From Spirochaetia bacterium (lineage in GTDB: Bacteria; Spirochaetota; Leptospirae; Leptospirales; Leptonemataceae): a stretch of DNA of 10,309 nucleotides. The notes beneath the pieces were generated by a model. That model saw only the letters and a list, made by a program, of their open reading frames with translations. It was not told where the DNA came from and did no database searches. How positions within the stretch are numbered: the first letter of the stretch is position 1; every line of letters begins with the position of its first letter. The DNA is taken from contig JACPZR010000188.1 in NCBI GenBank assembly GCA_016195395.1, positions 1-10,309 of the forward strand, in the 5' to 3' direction. Made by a program: the position numbers and the translations under genes. Positions 1 through 8,221 of the stretch are shown here, piece by piece.

Positions 1-3000
1 GTTCTGTCATCTGAAGGGTCCCCGGGCGTGTCGCCTCCCAGCGTCATCCGCGTGGTTTTTGCCTGATCGTCTGACGTTAGTGACGTTCTCCAAGAACCAT
101 CCTCAAAGATGCTTTTCGCGGACAACTTAAGCGACTGGGACTCGACGACCAATCCCGATGCCCATTCGTTGTAGCCCAACGGCGTTCTTCCCTGCGCGGT
201 TTGAGCGGCTTTGTAGGCCTCGTAGTCTGGATTTGCGTAAGCCCGCTCCTGACCCAGATACGTTCGGTAGTTTGAGAATCGGGACAGCTTGACGTCATTC
301 CCACGCAGGTCGGCGAATGTCTGTAATCGCGTGGCGGTTTCCAGTTGCCGTGCATAACGCTGTTGCGTTTCTTTCACAATACGTTCGTCATCGACAAGTC
401 CTGAGGCCAGAAGACCCGTAAGTTCGCGCCGATCCTGTGAGGCCAAGAAGAACTCCTTCTGCGCTTCATATCCCAAAGAGAGATCCGCTCCGGGGTGCAG
501 AACAGCCGGATCACTGATCGCATGCAAGATCAGGGCGCGTTCGGCGTCGCTCTCGAGAAATGAATCCAAGAATCGATCCACCAGCACTCGTTCTTGAATC
601 AGTGCCTTCTTTAGATCAGGGTCCATCGCCTTCAACCCTGCTGCGATCTGCTCACCCAGCCCGGGGTTTGATGCCAAGAGGGCATTGTCCATTGCAGCTC
701 TTTGGGGCGACTCCGATCCTTCCGCGCTATACAATGCGTCCACGAAGGCCCGGACTAGAGCGTTACGATTGCTTTTACCAAGACTCCACAGGCCCGGTGT
801 TCCTCCCCGCGCGAGCTGTCCCATGACGGCGCTTTCCGTTCTTTCGAAGAGACCCGACACCACCAATTCCTGAGCCGACCGAAGCAAAAAGAACCGGACG
901 TAATCTTTGCGATTGGCTGTCAGAGATGCAATTTCATCGCTGTTTAGGAGCGCTTGAGGCCCGGAAAGAAGAGCGATTTTCAGGCGTTCGAACCCTGTCT
1001 TTTCGTCAGAGGTGAGCCCATTATAGAAAACGGATTCCAGTCCCTGATAACGTTCAATGAGCGCACCGATCATGGCGCCCCGGTCCTCTTTGGCGCGCTG
1101 GCGCAAATCTGTTCCCGCCTGCGCGTCCAATCCTTGGAAGAATTTTGTCTCAATCGACGCGGCCAACGGGCCGTTGTTCGCGACAAATGCCTTAATATCT
1201 GCCGAACCCGACTCGTCGGGAATATAGAATGCAAAGACCTTATTCTGGCGGTAGGCTCGCACGGCCTCAGATGCCATGGTGACACTGTCGGCACCGGATA
1301 ACGCTCCGGCTGTGCGGCTCCTTAAGAATTCCAGCAATTCCTGCCGTGCTGACGCGGAGAGAGCGGCCGACCCCGCAACGTCGATCATGGATTGAAGATC
1401 AGCGTCACGAATATACGGGGGGTCCCCCGCATGCTCTTGAGACGAAAGCTCCAATTTGGTAAGTTCAATGAGGACACGGGGATGGAGCGAAGCCGCAATC
1501 GTTTTGTAATCCTGGCTTTCGTAGCCTGTTATCGCTTTTAGAGCAGCGGGCAGAAAATCTTCAGGCGTATTCAGTGGGGCAGCAGCCGCGCCAAATCCCG
1601 GACCCAGCACGGAGGGAAGACAGGCTTCCGGACCCGTCCCTTGATCCATCGAAGAGAACACAGCATTGAACAGTCCCGTAATCGCGGCGGAGTTGAGCAG
1701 GCGCTGGCGGATCGTCTTCCCGTCCGCGGTGGCGAAACCAGAATCATCAAGAAAGGCATCAAAGACAGGCTTCAGAGATGACATGCGGTCCCCGGTGGCA
1801 GAGCCTGACAGGGTGAACGGATGAGCCTCCATGTACGCTTGGAATTTGGCAGCCAGGATGTATTCCTGAAAATCGCTCAGGTATAGACGCTCATCGATAT
1901 TGCGAATCCCTCCCTTGGATACTGAATCCGACGTTATCCGACGCAGCTCACCGGAAAGGAGGTCCGCAGCGATCTGGTTTAACGCCGGCATTTTGGTACT
2001 ATCTGTATTCCGGGAGGCAAAGTAGGCGCTGAAGTAGTCAGAAAGGTAGTATGAACCGGACTCACCATGGGCCAGCGCACGCGCCCGAGCGTCGGCAATG
2101 GAGCCGGTATTGCCCGTCCCCGCTACCGGGTCCGCTGTTGTCTCCGCTGCAAATGCTTCCAAGTCTTTGGCGAGAATAAACCGTGCCATGTCTCCCAGAA
2201 GACCTGAAAGATCGAGCACCGGACTCTCGTCCTGTGAAGCCGCAGACGAGGCGCGGAGGTCCTGGTATCCTTCGTATCTGGACGACGCGGTCTGGTATTC
2301 ATACACGAGAATGAACGTCCGCAGATCCACGGGCCAATCCACATTCTGGAATGAATCCACCGAGCCCGCCACGGACAATGTGCGCAGAAGTTCAGAGCCG
2401 TAAAGATCGCCGGCTGTCTGGTCGATCATCGCAGGGTCGGGATCAGTCAGAGAGTCCAGATATGACTGCACAGAAAGTTTGAGAGAAGACACATCCCCTG
2501 CTCCGGCGATGATCGCTTGCAGCGCAGCGCGCGGCGTGGCGAACTCAGCGCCCGTCAAGACTTCCAGAGCCGCCATGAGCGACTGCCTTGCCTGCCCCAA
2601 ATCCGATACCCCGGCAAGCCCTGACAGAGCGCCGTTCATTGTCTCCCGCACCGGCTGGGCACGCACGGCATAACGCGATATCAAGTCGGCAATCGACTCA
2701 CGCACGGCCGCGGGTAGCAGGACTGCGTCCCGTTCATAGCCATTGTCCACTCGATCGAGCGCTGCAATCACATCAGAAGTGAGGCCCGCATGTGCCTCCA
2801 CAAACTGGTTTCTCGTCACTGTCATTCCGCTCTGCTCTCGCAGTTGGGCGTAGGCAAGTATAACCTCTGCGTTATTCTTCGTTGTGTCGGCCTCACGGAG
2901 GCGGTCCGTGAGCGTGAGAATACCCTTGGCCCTCTCCGCAAGAGAGGGATCGGTCAGACTCACGCCACCGCCCGCGTTTTCCCCGGAAATATCTTTCAAA

Positions 3001-6000
3001 AGACGCACTGTTTCGGCGTCTCCCAGGAGAAGTAGAAGACCGGGCACAGGGTCGCTCCCGTTCTGCTCTGCATTCTGAAACAGCGAGCGCATATGCGCCT
3101 CCAAGTCCGCCACGCGGGCCAGCCTGCCTGCCAAAACCGCCGCCTCCTCGATCTGTGCCTTGGCAAGGGCTCGCAGGTCCTGCTCCGGCATGTCACGATA
3201 TTTGATGTAAGCTTCGGCGGCCAGATAGTCAAGAATGGAAGTCTCCACCAGCTCGGCCGCAGCACGCACTTCCGGCGCCGCAGAACCGCTCTTCACGTTA
3301 TCCGATGCCCAGGTCTGCAGGCGCACCGCCCAGCGAAACAGATCGTCACCCTTCAATCCCCCGCCCATAATCTTGGCTTCAAAATTCGTCTCCGTAAACC
3401 CGAGGGCGCTGAATTCCTGTGAGATCACCGCGTTTCCGGTTGAGGTCTTTACGATCATGCCCTGGGCATCGGTGTCGTAGAATCCAAGGATTCCCTTGAT
3501 CTGTTCGACGGCTGTGATGCGCGGCGCATCCGGCCCGCCGTCCCTGACAGACAGGCGCATGTCCAACTGTGCGGCAGTAAGCGCTTCCGAACGAAGGGAG
3601 GCCGTGTCCATCCGGGCGGCCGTGAACCCCAGCAAAACAGAACTGGAACCCTCCCGCGAACACTCTTTCAGAGTATTGACGGCGTTTCTGTACTGAGACT
3701 CCAGATCATCGATCAGAGCGCGGAGATCACGGGACTTGCCGCGCAGAATTTCAATTCGTATATCAATATCTGACATACGACTGGACAGAACCTGAATCTG
3801 GGGATCACCGGGAAGAAGGGCGTCCAAAGCCCCTTGCATCGTCGCCCGGTCGGCGGTCAGTAGCCGCTCTTCCGACATACTCTGCTCCAGTTCCTGTGTC
3901 CTCCCCGCGAGCACAGGCGATATCTGTTCCAGCGTCTTGCTGGCGGTATACGCTTGTTCGCGATAAAACAAGCTCCGGTAGGCATACGGAACAGCGGTAA
4001 TGTCCGCTCTCACGGCCGATTCAACGCGGACGATGGATCCACGAAGGTCCATCGCGTTCACGTCACCATATCTGCGGATCAGTGCGCGCTGGTCCGGACT
4101 CAGGTCCTGCCAGAACGTCAAAAGCGAACTGTCGTTTCCAGAAAGGGCTCCATGAATGCCCTCCAGCAGCGCCGAGCGTACATTGGTAAAGTTTACGGCC
4201 CAGCTGGAAGACGGCCCGACCGGGATCCGCGATTGGAATTCCCGAAAGAACGCGGTATCGGATGCGAGGTCGCCGGTACGTTTGATGAACTCATTCCATT
4301 TTTCGTCCGTGGATCGCGTGTCCTTTGTGCCGGGCTCTGCGTTCAGAGATTCAATCACCGTTTTGTTGCCCATGATCCAGGCGCGCACAACGCTCCACTG
4401 CATGGACGTTCGTTCCTGTGACGTCAAGGTTCCGGGGTCTGCCCAGGCCGTGTCCAGCTTCTCCTGCACGAGCTCGGGCGTGGAGACCGGTTTGGAACCC
4501 GCTGTCACACCCAGAAGAAAGAAGACCTCCTCGCGGCGTGCCTCCTCTTCAAAGTGAATGGCGTCCACCAGATTCCGGGCGTCGCGGCGAATCGATTCCT
4601 CCAGTTCGAGGATGGCGCCCGTGAGCAATGCCGCTTTCTCCGCGAGTGCGGCCTGGCCTGTGTCCGCAAGAGCCAGCTCTTTGTTCACCTGATCGAGTGC
4701 GTCCCGCTTGGACTTGAGGGCGGCTTTTTGAGAAGATAACGCTGCGAGTATGCGAAGGACGGCCGGGGTGCTGGTCAGTGATTCCTCGTTTGCGCCGGTT
4801 CCCTTTTGAACGATGTCGGGCGCGCCTGTCAGGATATCCACCAACTCCTCCGGCGCCTTCCCTTGAAGGTTCCCTTGGGCGGAGAGAAGCGCACCCAACG
4901 CCGCTGTTCGATGTTTTGATGCCTCTAGTCCCTGCACTGCCGCAAGGGTCGTCGAGGCGCTCTTCAGGTCACTACGGGCCTGGTCGTTCTGTCCCACGGC
5001 ATTCAGGTATTCCAGTCGCTTGGCAAGAGAGGCATCCGCAAGACCGGTGAAGAGGGTGCTCGACTCAAAGCCGGGAATCTTCTCAATATCTGTCATCCGA
5101 TTCAAAATGGCCGCTAGGCTCTGGGACGACTGCGAAAGTTCCAGTTTGATAACGTCATCCGCGTTACCCAGTCGGAGAATATTGTAGTCGTTCAGGGCCT
5201 CGCCATAGGCGGCCCGCGCAGTTTCCAGCCGGGCGCGTGCCTGCGATAATTCTGTCTGTGTGACCTGCATGGAGGCGCGCATGGTCGAGAGCGTGCCCTG
5301 AAAAGACGTCAACGGAGCCTGGGCAACAGCGCCTTTGAGCGCCTCAAGTTCGGCTTTGAGGCCGGCAAAGTCGTATTCGGCCCGTAAGTTGGAGAGCTGC
5401 GACCTGACGTCACCCACCGCGCCGGAAAGAACGGACCAGCGTGCGCCGACCACGGCAGAGGCGGCTCCGGAATCGTAAAGAATGAGAAAATCGGCGAGCT
5501 TGGCACGAATCCCAGTCAGTGCGGACGCGCCCGCGGCTTCCGCTCCCGAAGCAATGTATGCGTCTATCCTCTCTAAAAGCGTGGAAGCGCTGTCCCGTGA
5601 CGGCGGAGCGGCCAACGTCATGTCTGTCAGAAGCGATAGTTCTTTACTGATACTCTCCTCACGTGAAAGAAGAGCCGAAACATTCACACCACGCGTCTGC
5701 AGAAGCCGGGCATATTCCGCATCACGGACAGAACTGTCTGTCTGTGCCAGTTGGTTCACGGGAAGGTCGCCGTTCAAGAGGTGATAGGAAATCTCGCGGA
5801 TATGAGAACGGGCGGCTGCGGCGTCTACTTCCTCGCGTGTGACGGAAGCCAGTTCCAAACCGGCCTCATGCATGGCGGCGAGGTCGGCATAACGTTTTAC
5901 TGCTTCTGCGCGCCTGAGTCGTTCCGCCATGGCGTCACGTTGTCTGCGGAGGAGCTCCCACTCAAATTCGGCGCGCGTCATCAGGTAAGGATCATTCTGG

Positions 6001-8003
6001 TTGCCGGTCAGATAATATCCACCGGTGGAGTCGTTCAAGTAAGAGGTGATTTGACGCTTGAGGCGCGCATTTTCATTTCCGTTGGAGAGAAACCAAAGAC
6101 GGATCTCTTCTTTGGCGGCAGCAAGGCGCGCCGCGTCATCCGGCAGAGAGGTCCTGTCCTTGTTGAGGATAGCAAGAATCTCCGCGGCGTGTTCACTGTA
6201 TTTCTGGTTGAGTCGGCCCGCGAGCAGGCGAAGATCCTCGATTTGCAGCGCGGCCTGATAGACAAAGAGGTCCTCCAATTCCGCTGTCCGCGATACAAAC
6301 AGCGCATTTCTGTCTGTAATGTCCTGGAAGTCGCGCTTGTAGAGGAGGTATTCCTCCGGTTGTGCGGCCGCCCGCGCCGCAAGGTCGCTTTTGAAATGAC
6401 TCTCCGAGAGACCCAGAATCGCTTCTTTCTCCATGGCGTTGAAGAAGACGCGCTTATCCGTGAGAAGGCCGGTCGATGGCTGTTCAGAATGGAGAGTGTC
6501 GCGAAGGCTGGTTTCCGCGCCCGCAAGGATGGACTGAAAACGACCAATGGATTTCGCGAGAGCGGCGCGCTGCGCCTCATAGAAGTTGTAGAGTTCGACG
6601 TCCTCACTGGAGGCGCCCGGTCCCGGGATTCCTTTCAGCTTCAGGAGGCCGTCGTAATAGTTGTAGGCGTCTTTGGCTTCAAGGAGCGCGGCGCCTCCGC
6701 CGTTTACAAGATCTCCCAGCTCTTTGGAATTGGAATCCCAGCGGGTCTGTTCACCAGTCACAAAGGCGGAGAGCTCCTGCTCCGCTGCCGTCCGCGCACT
6801 CTCGAAATCCGCCGTCTTTTTTTCCCACTCGGCGCGGCCTTCCGCTATCTGCTTCTGCACGGCGCGGAGCCACGCGTTTCGCGCAAGAGCGAGCTTATCG
6901 CGGCTGGACTGCCAGATTTTGACACCCTCCGCTCGCGTCAGTTTCGTCTGCGAAAGCCACGCCACGCGGTCCGCGTAGAGGTCCTCTTCCGCCTTTTCCC
7001 ACCGCGTCATCCCGGCGGTGATCAGGCTCTCCATCCGCTCCTGCCACGACCGGTTGGCATCCAGCGCTCCGGCCCCGGAAAGAAGATTTGCAATGTCCGC
7101 TTGGGCGCTCGTCAGCTGGTCTGTGGTGGATGCCTCCAGCGAAAGTTCCGCTTCCTGTATCACCGCATTCCCTATGGCATCGGCGCTTGCCTGATCCGCG
7201 GCCAAGCGTGCGCTCACGTCATCCGCCCGCTTCAGGGCCACGTACTGGTTACGACCGCGTTTCATCCAGAAACTGTCCCGGATCTGAAACTCGGAGCGGA
7301 TGGATTCTTCGAGAGCGGAAAGCTGTGTCTCAAACGCCTGCTTCTCTGCGCCGGTTAAGTCGACATTGCCCGCCCTCACCTTCTCAAGCGATGCGCCAAG
7401 CCCGTCGAGGAAGCGCCGCGCCAGGGGATCATGTTTCGCAGCCGCTGCGTTGTCGTAGACGGCCAAGTCCAATCCCGACAAACCGGCCACGGCATCCTGA
7501 GCGGCCGCGAGAATCTCCGCGTACTCCTGGTCTGATATCTTGATATCTACAAGGCTGTCTTTTGCCAGGTCCGCGGTGAAGCTGCCGCGCTCTGCGATCA
7601 AATGTTCGCGCGCATCCGCTTCCCAGTCGCTTTGGGCATCCGTATACGCTGCCTCTGCCTCTGCCCGCTCCAGATTCTTGACGTCCGCCGGAGCATCTTC
7701 TTTACCGATCTCCGCATAACGCTGCCACACGGCTTCGCGTGCCTCCAATTCCCATTCGGCGCGCTCTGTTGCGATTCCCAGTTCCACGTAGTTTGTCCAA
7801 GCATCCTTGTCCCGCATCTGGTGGGCCCGGTCCATGAACGACTCCACATCGCGCTTGGAACGCTGCTCATACGTCTTGAGCGTCTGGGAGAAAACACCAC
7901 GCGGAAAGAGCACCGCATGCGCCATGAATACGATCAAGAGTCCCGCAGTAACGCGGAGCCTGAAGGGAGTGCGGATAGCGCAGAGAGAAAGGCCGGGACG
8001 CAT
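1..8003 (-). CDS. giant exported coiled-coil-like protein, at least 2667 aa, 3' end outside window
   Basis: A single frame runs from ATG at 8003 to the left edge with no in-frame stop in 2667 codons (roughly 290 kDa visible). ATG 8003 is the first start codon after an in-frame TAA at 8111-8109; no Shine-Dalgarno sequence is visible before it. Residues 1-30 look like a signal peptide (basic n-region, hydrophobic core, AHA before a possible cleavage). Residues about 60-430 are charged helix with regular Trp; about 430-1300 is Ala/Leu/Glu/Arg-rich and coiled-coil-like, including DPYLMTRAEFEWELL at 671-685; about 1500-2400 has recurring aromatic helical motifs; after about 2635 the sequence turns Gly/Asp/Pro/Thr-rich. 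Only three Cys are visible (residue 8 and two near 1449 and 2127), and I see no catalytic motif. The Trp pattern, length and export signal recall the exceptionally long Leptospira proteins of the TIGR04388 type; that assignment is from memory and tentative. A periplasmic or surface structural role is inference. The frame is certain, the family is not. Confidence 0.93.
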   Translation of the reverse strand, partial: MRPGLSLCAIRTPFRLRVTAGLLIVFMAHAVLFPRGVFSQTLKTYEQRSKRDVESFMDRAHQMRDKDAWTNYVELGIATERAEWELEAREAVWQRYAEIGKEDAPADVKNLERAEAEAAYTDAQSDWEADAREHLIAERGSFTADLAKDSLVDIKISDQEYAEILAAAQDAVAGLSGLDLAVYDNAAAAKHDPLARRFLDGLGASLEKVRAGNVDLTGAEKQAFETQLSALEESIRSEFQIRDSFWMKRGRNQYVALKRADDVSARLAADQASADAIGNAVIQEAELSLEASTTDQLTSAQADIANLLSGAGALDANRSWQERMESLITAGMTRWEKAEEDLYADRVAWLSQTKLTRAEGVKIWQSSRDKLALARNAWLRAVQKQIAEGRAEWEKKTADFESARTAAEQELSAFVTGEQTRWDSNSKELGDLVNGGGAALLEAKDAYNYYDGLLKLKGIPGPGASSEDVELYNFYEAQRAALAKSIGRFQSILAGAETSLRDTLHSEQPSTGLLTDKRVFFNAMEKEAILGLSESHFKSDLAARAAAQPEEYLLYKRDFQDITDRNALFVSRTAELEDLFVYQAALQIEDLRLLAGRLNQKYSEHAAEILAILNKDRTSLPDDAARLAAAKEEIRLWFLSNGNENARLKRQITSYLNDSTGGYYLTGNQNDPYLMTRAEFEWELLRRQRDAMAERLRRAEAVKRYADLAAMHEAGLELASVTREEVDAAAARSHIREISYHLLNGDLPVNQLAQTDSSVRDAEYARLLQTRGVNVSALLSREESISKELSLLTDMTLAAPPSRDSASTLLERIDAYIASGAEAAGASALTGIRAKLADFLILYDSGAASAVVGARWSVLSGAVGDVRSQLSNLRAEYDFAGLKAELEALKGAVAQAPLTSFQGTLSTMRASMQVTQTELSQARARLETARAAYGEALNDYNILRLGNADDVIKLELSQSSQSLAAILNRMTDIEKIPGFESSTLFTGLADASLAKRLEYLNAVGQNDQARSDLKSASTTLAAVQGLEASKHRTAALGALLSAQGNLQGKAPEELVDILTGAPDIVQKGTGANEESLTSTPAVLRILAALSSQKAALKSKRDALDQVNKELALADTGQAALAEKAALLTGAILELEESIRRDARNLVDAIHFEEEARREEVFFLLGVTAGSKPVSTPELVQEKLDTAWADPGTLTSQERTSMQWSVVRAWIMGNKTVIESLNAEPGTKDTRSTDEKWNEFIKRTGDLASDTAFFREFQSRIPVGPSSSWAVNFTNVRSALLEGIHGALSGNDSSLLTFWQDLSPDQRALIRRYGDVNAMDLRGSIVRVESAVRADITAVPYAYRSLFYREQAYTASKTLEQISPVLAGRTQELEQSMSEERLLTADRATMQGALDALLPGDPQIQVLSSRMSDIDIRIEILRGKSRDLRALIDDLESQYRNAVNTLKECSREGSSSVLLGFTAARMDTASLRSEALTAAQLDMRLSVRDGGPDAPRITAVEQIKGILGFYDTDAQGMIVKTSTGNAVISQEFSALGFTETNFEAKIMGGGLKGDDLFRWAVRLQTWASDNVKSGSAAPEVRAAAELVETSILDYLAAEAYIKYRDMPEQDLRALAKAQIEEAAVLAGRLARVADLEAHMRSLFQNAEQNGSDPVPGLLLLLGDAETVRLLKDISGENAGGGVSLTDPSLAERAKGILTLTDRLREADTTKNNAEVILAYAQLREQSGMTVTRNQFVEAHAGLTSDVIAALDRVDNGYERDAVLLPAAVRESIADLISRYAVRAQPVRETMNGALSGLAGVSDLGQARQSLMAALEVLTGAEFATPRAALQAIIAGAGDVSSLKLSVQSYLDSLTDPDPAMIDQTAGDLYGSELLRTLSVAGSVDSFQNVDWPVDLRTFILVYEYQTASSRYEGYQDLRASSAASQDESPVLDLSGLLGDMARFILAKDLEAFAAETTADPVAGTGNTGSIADARARALAHGESGSYYLSDYFSAYFASRNTDSTKMPALNQIAADLLSGELRRITSDSVSKGGIRNIDERLYLSDFQEYILAAKFQAYMEAHPFTLSGSATGDRMSSLKPVFDAFLDDSGFATADGKTIRQRLLNSAAITGLFNAVFSSMDQGTGPEACLPSVLGPGFGAAAAPLNTPEDFLPAALKAITGYESQDYKTIAASLHPRVLIELTKLELSSQEHAGDPPYIRDADLQSMIDVAGSAALSASARQELLEFLRSRTAGALSGADSVTMASEAVRAYRQNKVFAFYIPDESGSADIKAFVANNGPLAASIETKFFQGLDAQAGTDLRQRAKEDRGAMIGALIERYQGLESVFYNGLTSDEKTGFERLKIALLSGPQALLNSDEIASLTANRKDYVRFFLLRSAQELVVSGLFERTESAVMGQLARGGTPGLWSLGKSNRNALVRAFVDALYSAEGSESPQRAAMDNALLASNPGLGEQIAAGLKAMDPDLKKALIQERVLVDRFLDSFLESDAERALILHAISDPAVLHPGADLSLGYEAQKEFFLASQDRRELTGLLASGLVDDERIVKETQQRYARQLETATRLQTFADLRGNDVKLSRFSNYRTYLGQERAYANPDYEAYKAAQTAQGRTPLGYNEWASGLVVESQSLKLSAKSIFEDGSWRTSLTSDDQAKTTRMTLGGDTPGDPSDDR
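1824..2339 (-). repeat. degenerate aromatic helical repeats in the giant protein
   Basis: Between about residues 1889 and 2060 a motif Asp-x-x-x-aromatic-(Ile/Phe)-x recurs: DLRTFILVYEY (from 1893), DMARFILAKDL (1938), DYFSAYFAS (1989) and DFQEYILAAKF (2044). The last two are each preceded by YLS. Steps are 45, 51 and 55 residues. A further copy may be DYVRFFLLRS at 2367. Sequence between copies is not conserved by eye, so this may be an old domain duplication or only similar amphipathic helices. Confidence 0.4.
6738..7046 (-). repeat. Trp-periodic helical segment in the giant protein
   Basis: Residues 320-422 carry Trp at 320, 335, 349, 364, 378, 393 and 422. The steps are 15, 14, 15, 14, 15 and then 29 (14+15). 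Short contexts such as TRWEKAEE, VAWLSQTK, NAWLRAVQ and AEWEKKTA show that each Trp sits in a charged, Ala-rich helix. The mean step of about 14.5 is four turns of an alpha helix, so the Trp side chains would form one stripe. Trp69 and Trp84 show the same 15-residue step nearer the N-terminus. This is a protein-level pattern; no DNA-level repeat is apparent. Confidence 0.8.
7914..8003 (-). other. signal peptide of the giant protein
   Basis: The first 30 codons encode an n-region with Arg at 2, 11, 15 and 17, then a hydrophobic core TAGLLIVFMAHAVLF (residues 19-33). AHA at 28-30 fits an AxA signal peptidase I site. An alternative is cleavage near VFSQ (37-40), or no cleavage, with the segment acting as a membrane anchor. 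The next in-frame ATG (M27, at 7925) would remove most of the hydrophobic core, which supports the upstream start. Confidence 0.7.
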
Positions 8004-8107
8004 GGTGGGGATGCGGCCCGGGCAGGGCTGGATCGTGGCAAGGCTTCTCGCGCTGGGGCCAGGGCGGTACGGATGCCCACCGTCGCTTATTGTGAAAAGA
8101 ACATGTT

Positions 8108-8136
8108 TTTATAGAACATCACAAAGTTCGGGGAAA
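8108..8136 (-). promoter_or_regulatory. possible promoter of the giant gene
   Basis: On the minus strand a TATAAA hexamer lies at 8113-8108. With a 17-base spacer, the -35 position (8136-8131) reads TTTCCC, a poor match to TTGACA. The predicted leader before ATG 8003 would be about 100 bases. An upstream terminator closes the previous operon, so a promoter is expected somewhere in 8004-8162; this is the best-looking -10 by eye, not a firm call. Confidence 0.3.
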
Positions 8137-8137
8137 C

Positions 8138-8151
8138 GGAACCAACGTTCG
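8138..8151 (-). promoter_or_regulatory. GAAC-N4-GTTC inverted repeat, possible operator
   Basis: The minus strand reads CGAACGTTGGTTCC, whose outer parts match the CGAAC-N4-GTTYC form of the LexA box known from Bacillus. The inner bases do not match that consensus well. It sits directly upstream of the proposed -35. A second wider inverted repeat, GAAC-N8-GTTC, occupies 8114-8129 between the proposed -35 and -10. Leptospiral LexA sites are described differently, so the identity of any binding protein is unknown. Chance is a real possibility for such short sites. Confidence 0.2.
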
Positions 8152-8162
8152 GGCGTTGATCG

Positions 8163-8197
8163 GCAAAATAAAAAAGGCGGCCTTGGGAGCCGCCTTT
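8163..8197 (-). terminator. intrinsic terminator after the lipoprotein gene
   Basis: A perfect 9-base inverted repeat (AAAGGCGGC at 8173-8181, GCCGCCTTT at 8189-8197) with a 7-base loop is followed, on the minus strand, by the T-rich tract TTTTTTATTTT. It begins about 25 bases after the lipoprotein stop. The plus-strand side after the hairpin lacks a comparable T run, so it acts mainly on minus-strand transcripts. It separates the mfd-lipoprotein unit from the giant gene. Confidence 0.9.
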
Positions 8198-8221
8198 CTC
8201 GCAATCAAAGGTAAGGATTCT

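Larger units (their letters stand above)
8004..8162. other. intergenic region between terminator and giant gene
   Basis: No coding frame is supported here. The part nearest the giant gene (about 8004-8090) is GC-rich, and the part nearest the terminator is more AT-rich and holds the possible promoter and GAAC/GTTC half-sites. The minus strand contains ATGTTCTATA (8119-8110) and ATGTTCTTTT (8104-8095), a short direct repeat flanking the proposed -10. I see no riboswitch or small RNA. Confidence 0.5.

Noticed and set aside
6035..6607. A 190-codon minus-strand open frame
   Set aside because: It lies in another frame inside the giant gene and reads as Ser/Arg-rich low-complexity sequence typical of shadow frames.
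5751..7358. A 535-codon open frame on the plus strand
   Set aside because: It is codon-for-codon antisense to the giant gene. It stays open only because the sense strand there avoids TTA, CTA and TCA codons. Its translation is rich in Cys, Arg and Phe, has no recognisable domain and no credible start context.
7602..8214. Plus-strand open frames across the start of the giant gene
   Set aside because: They overlap the signal peptide region and intergenic DNA in antisense and show no domain or ribosome site.
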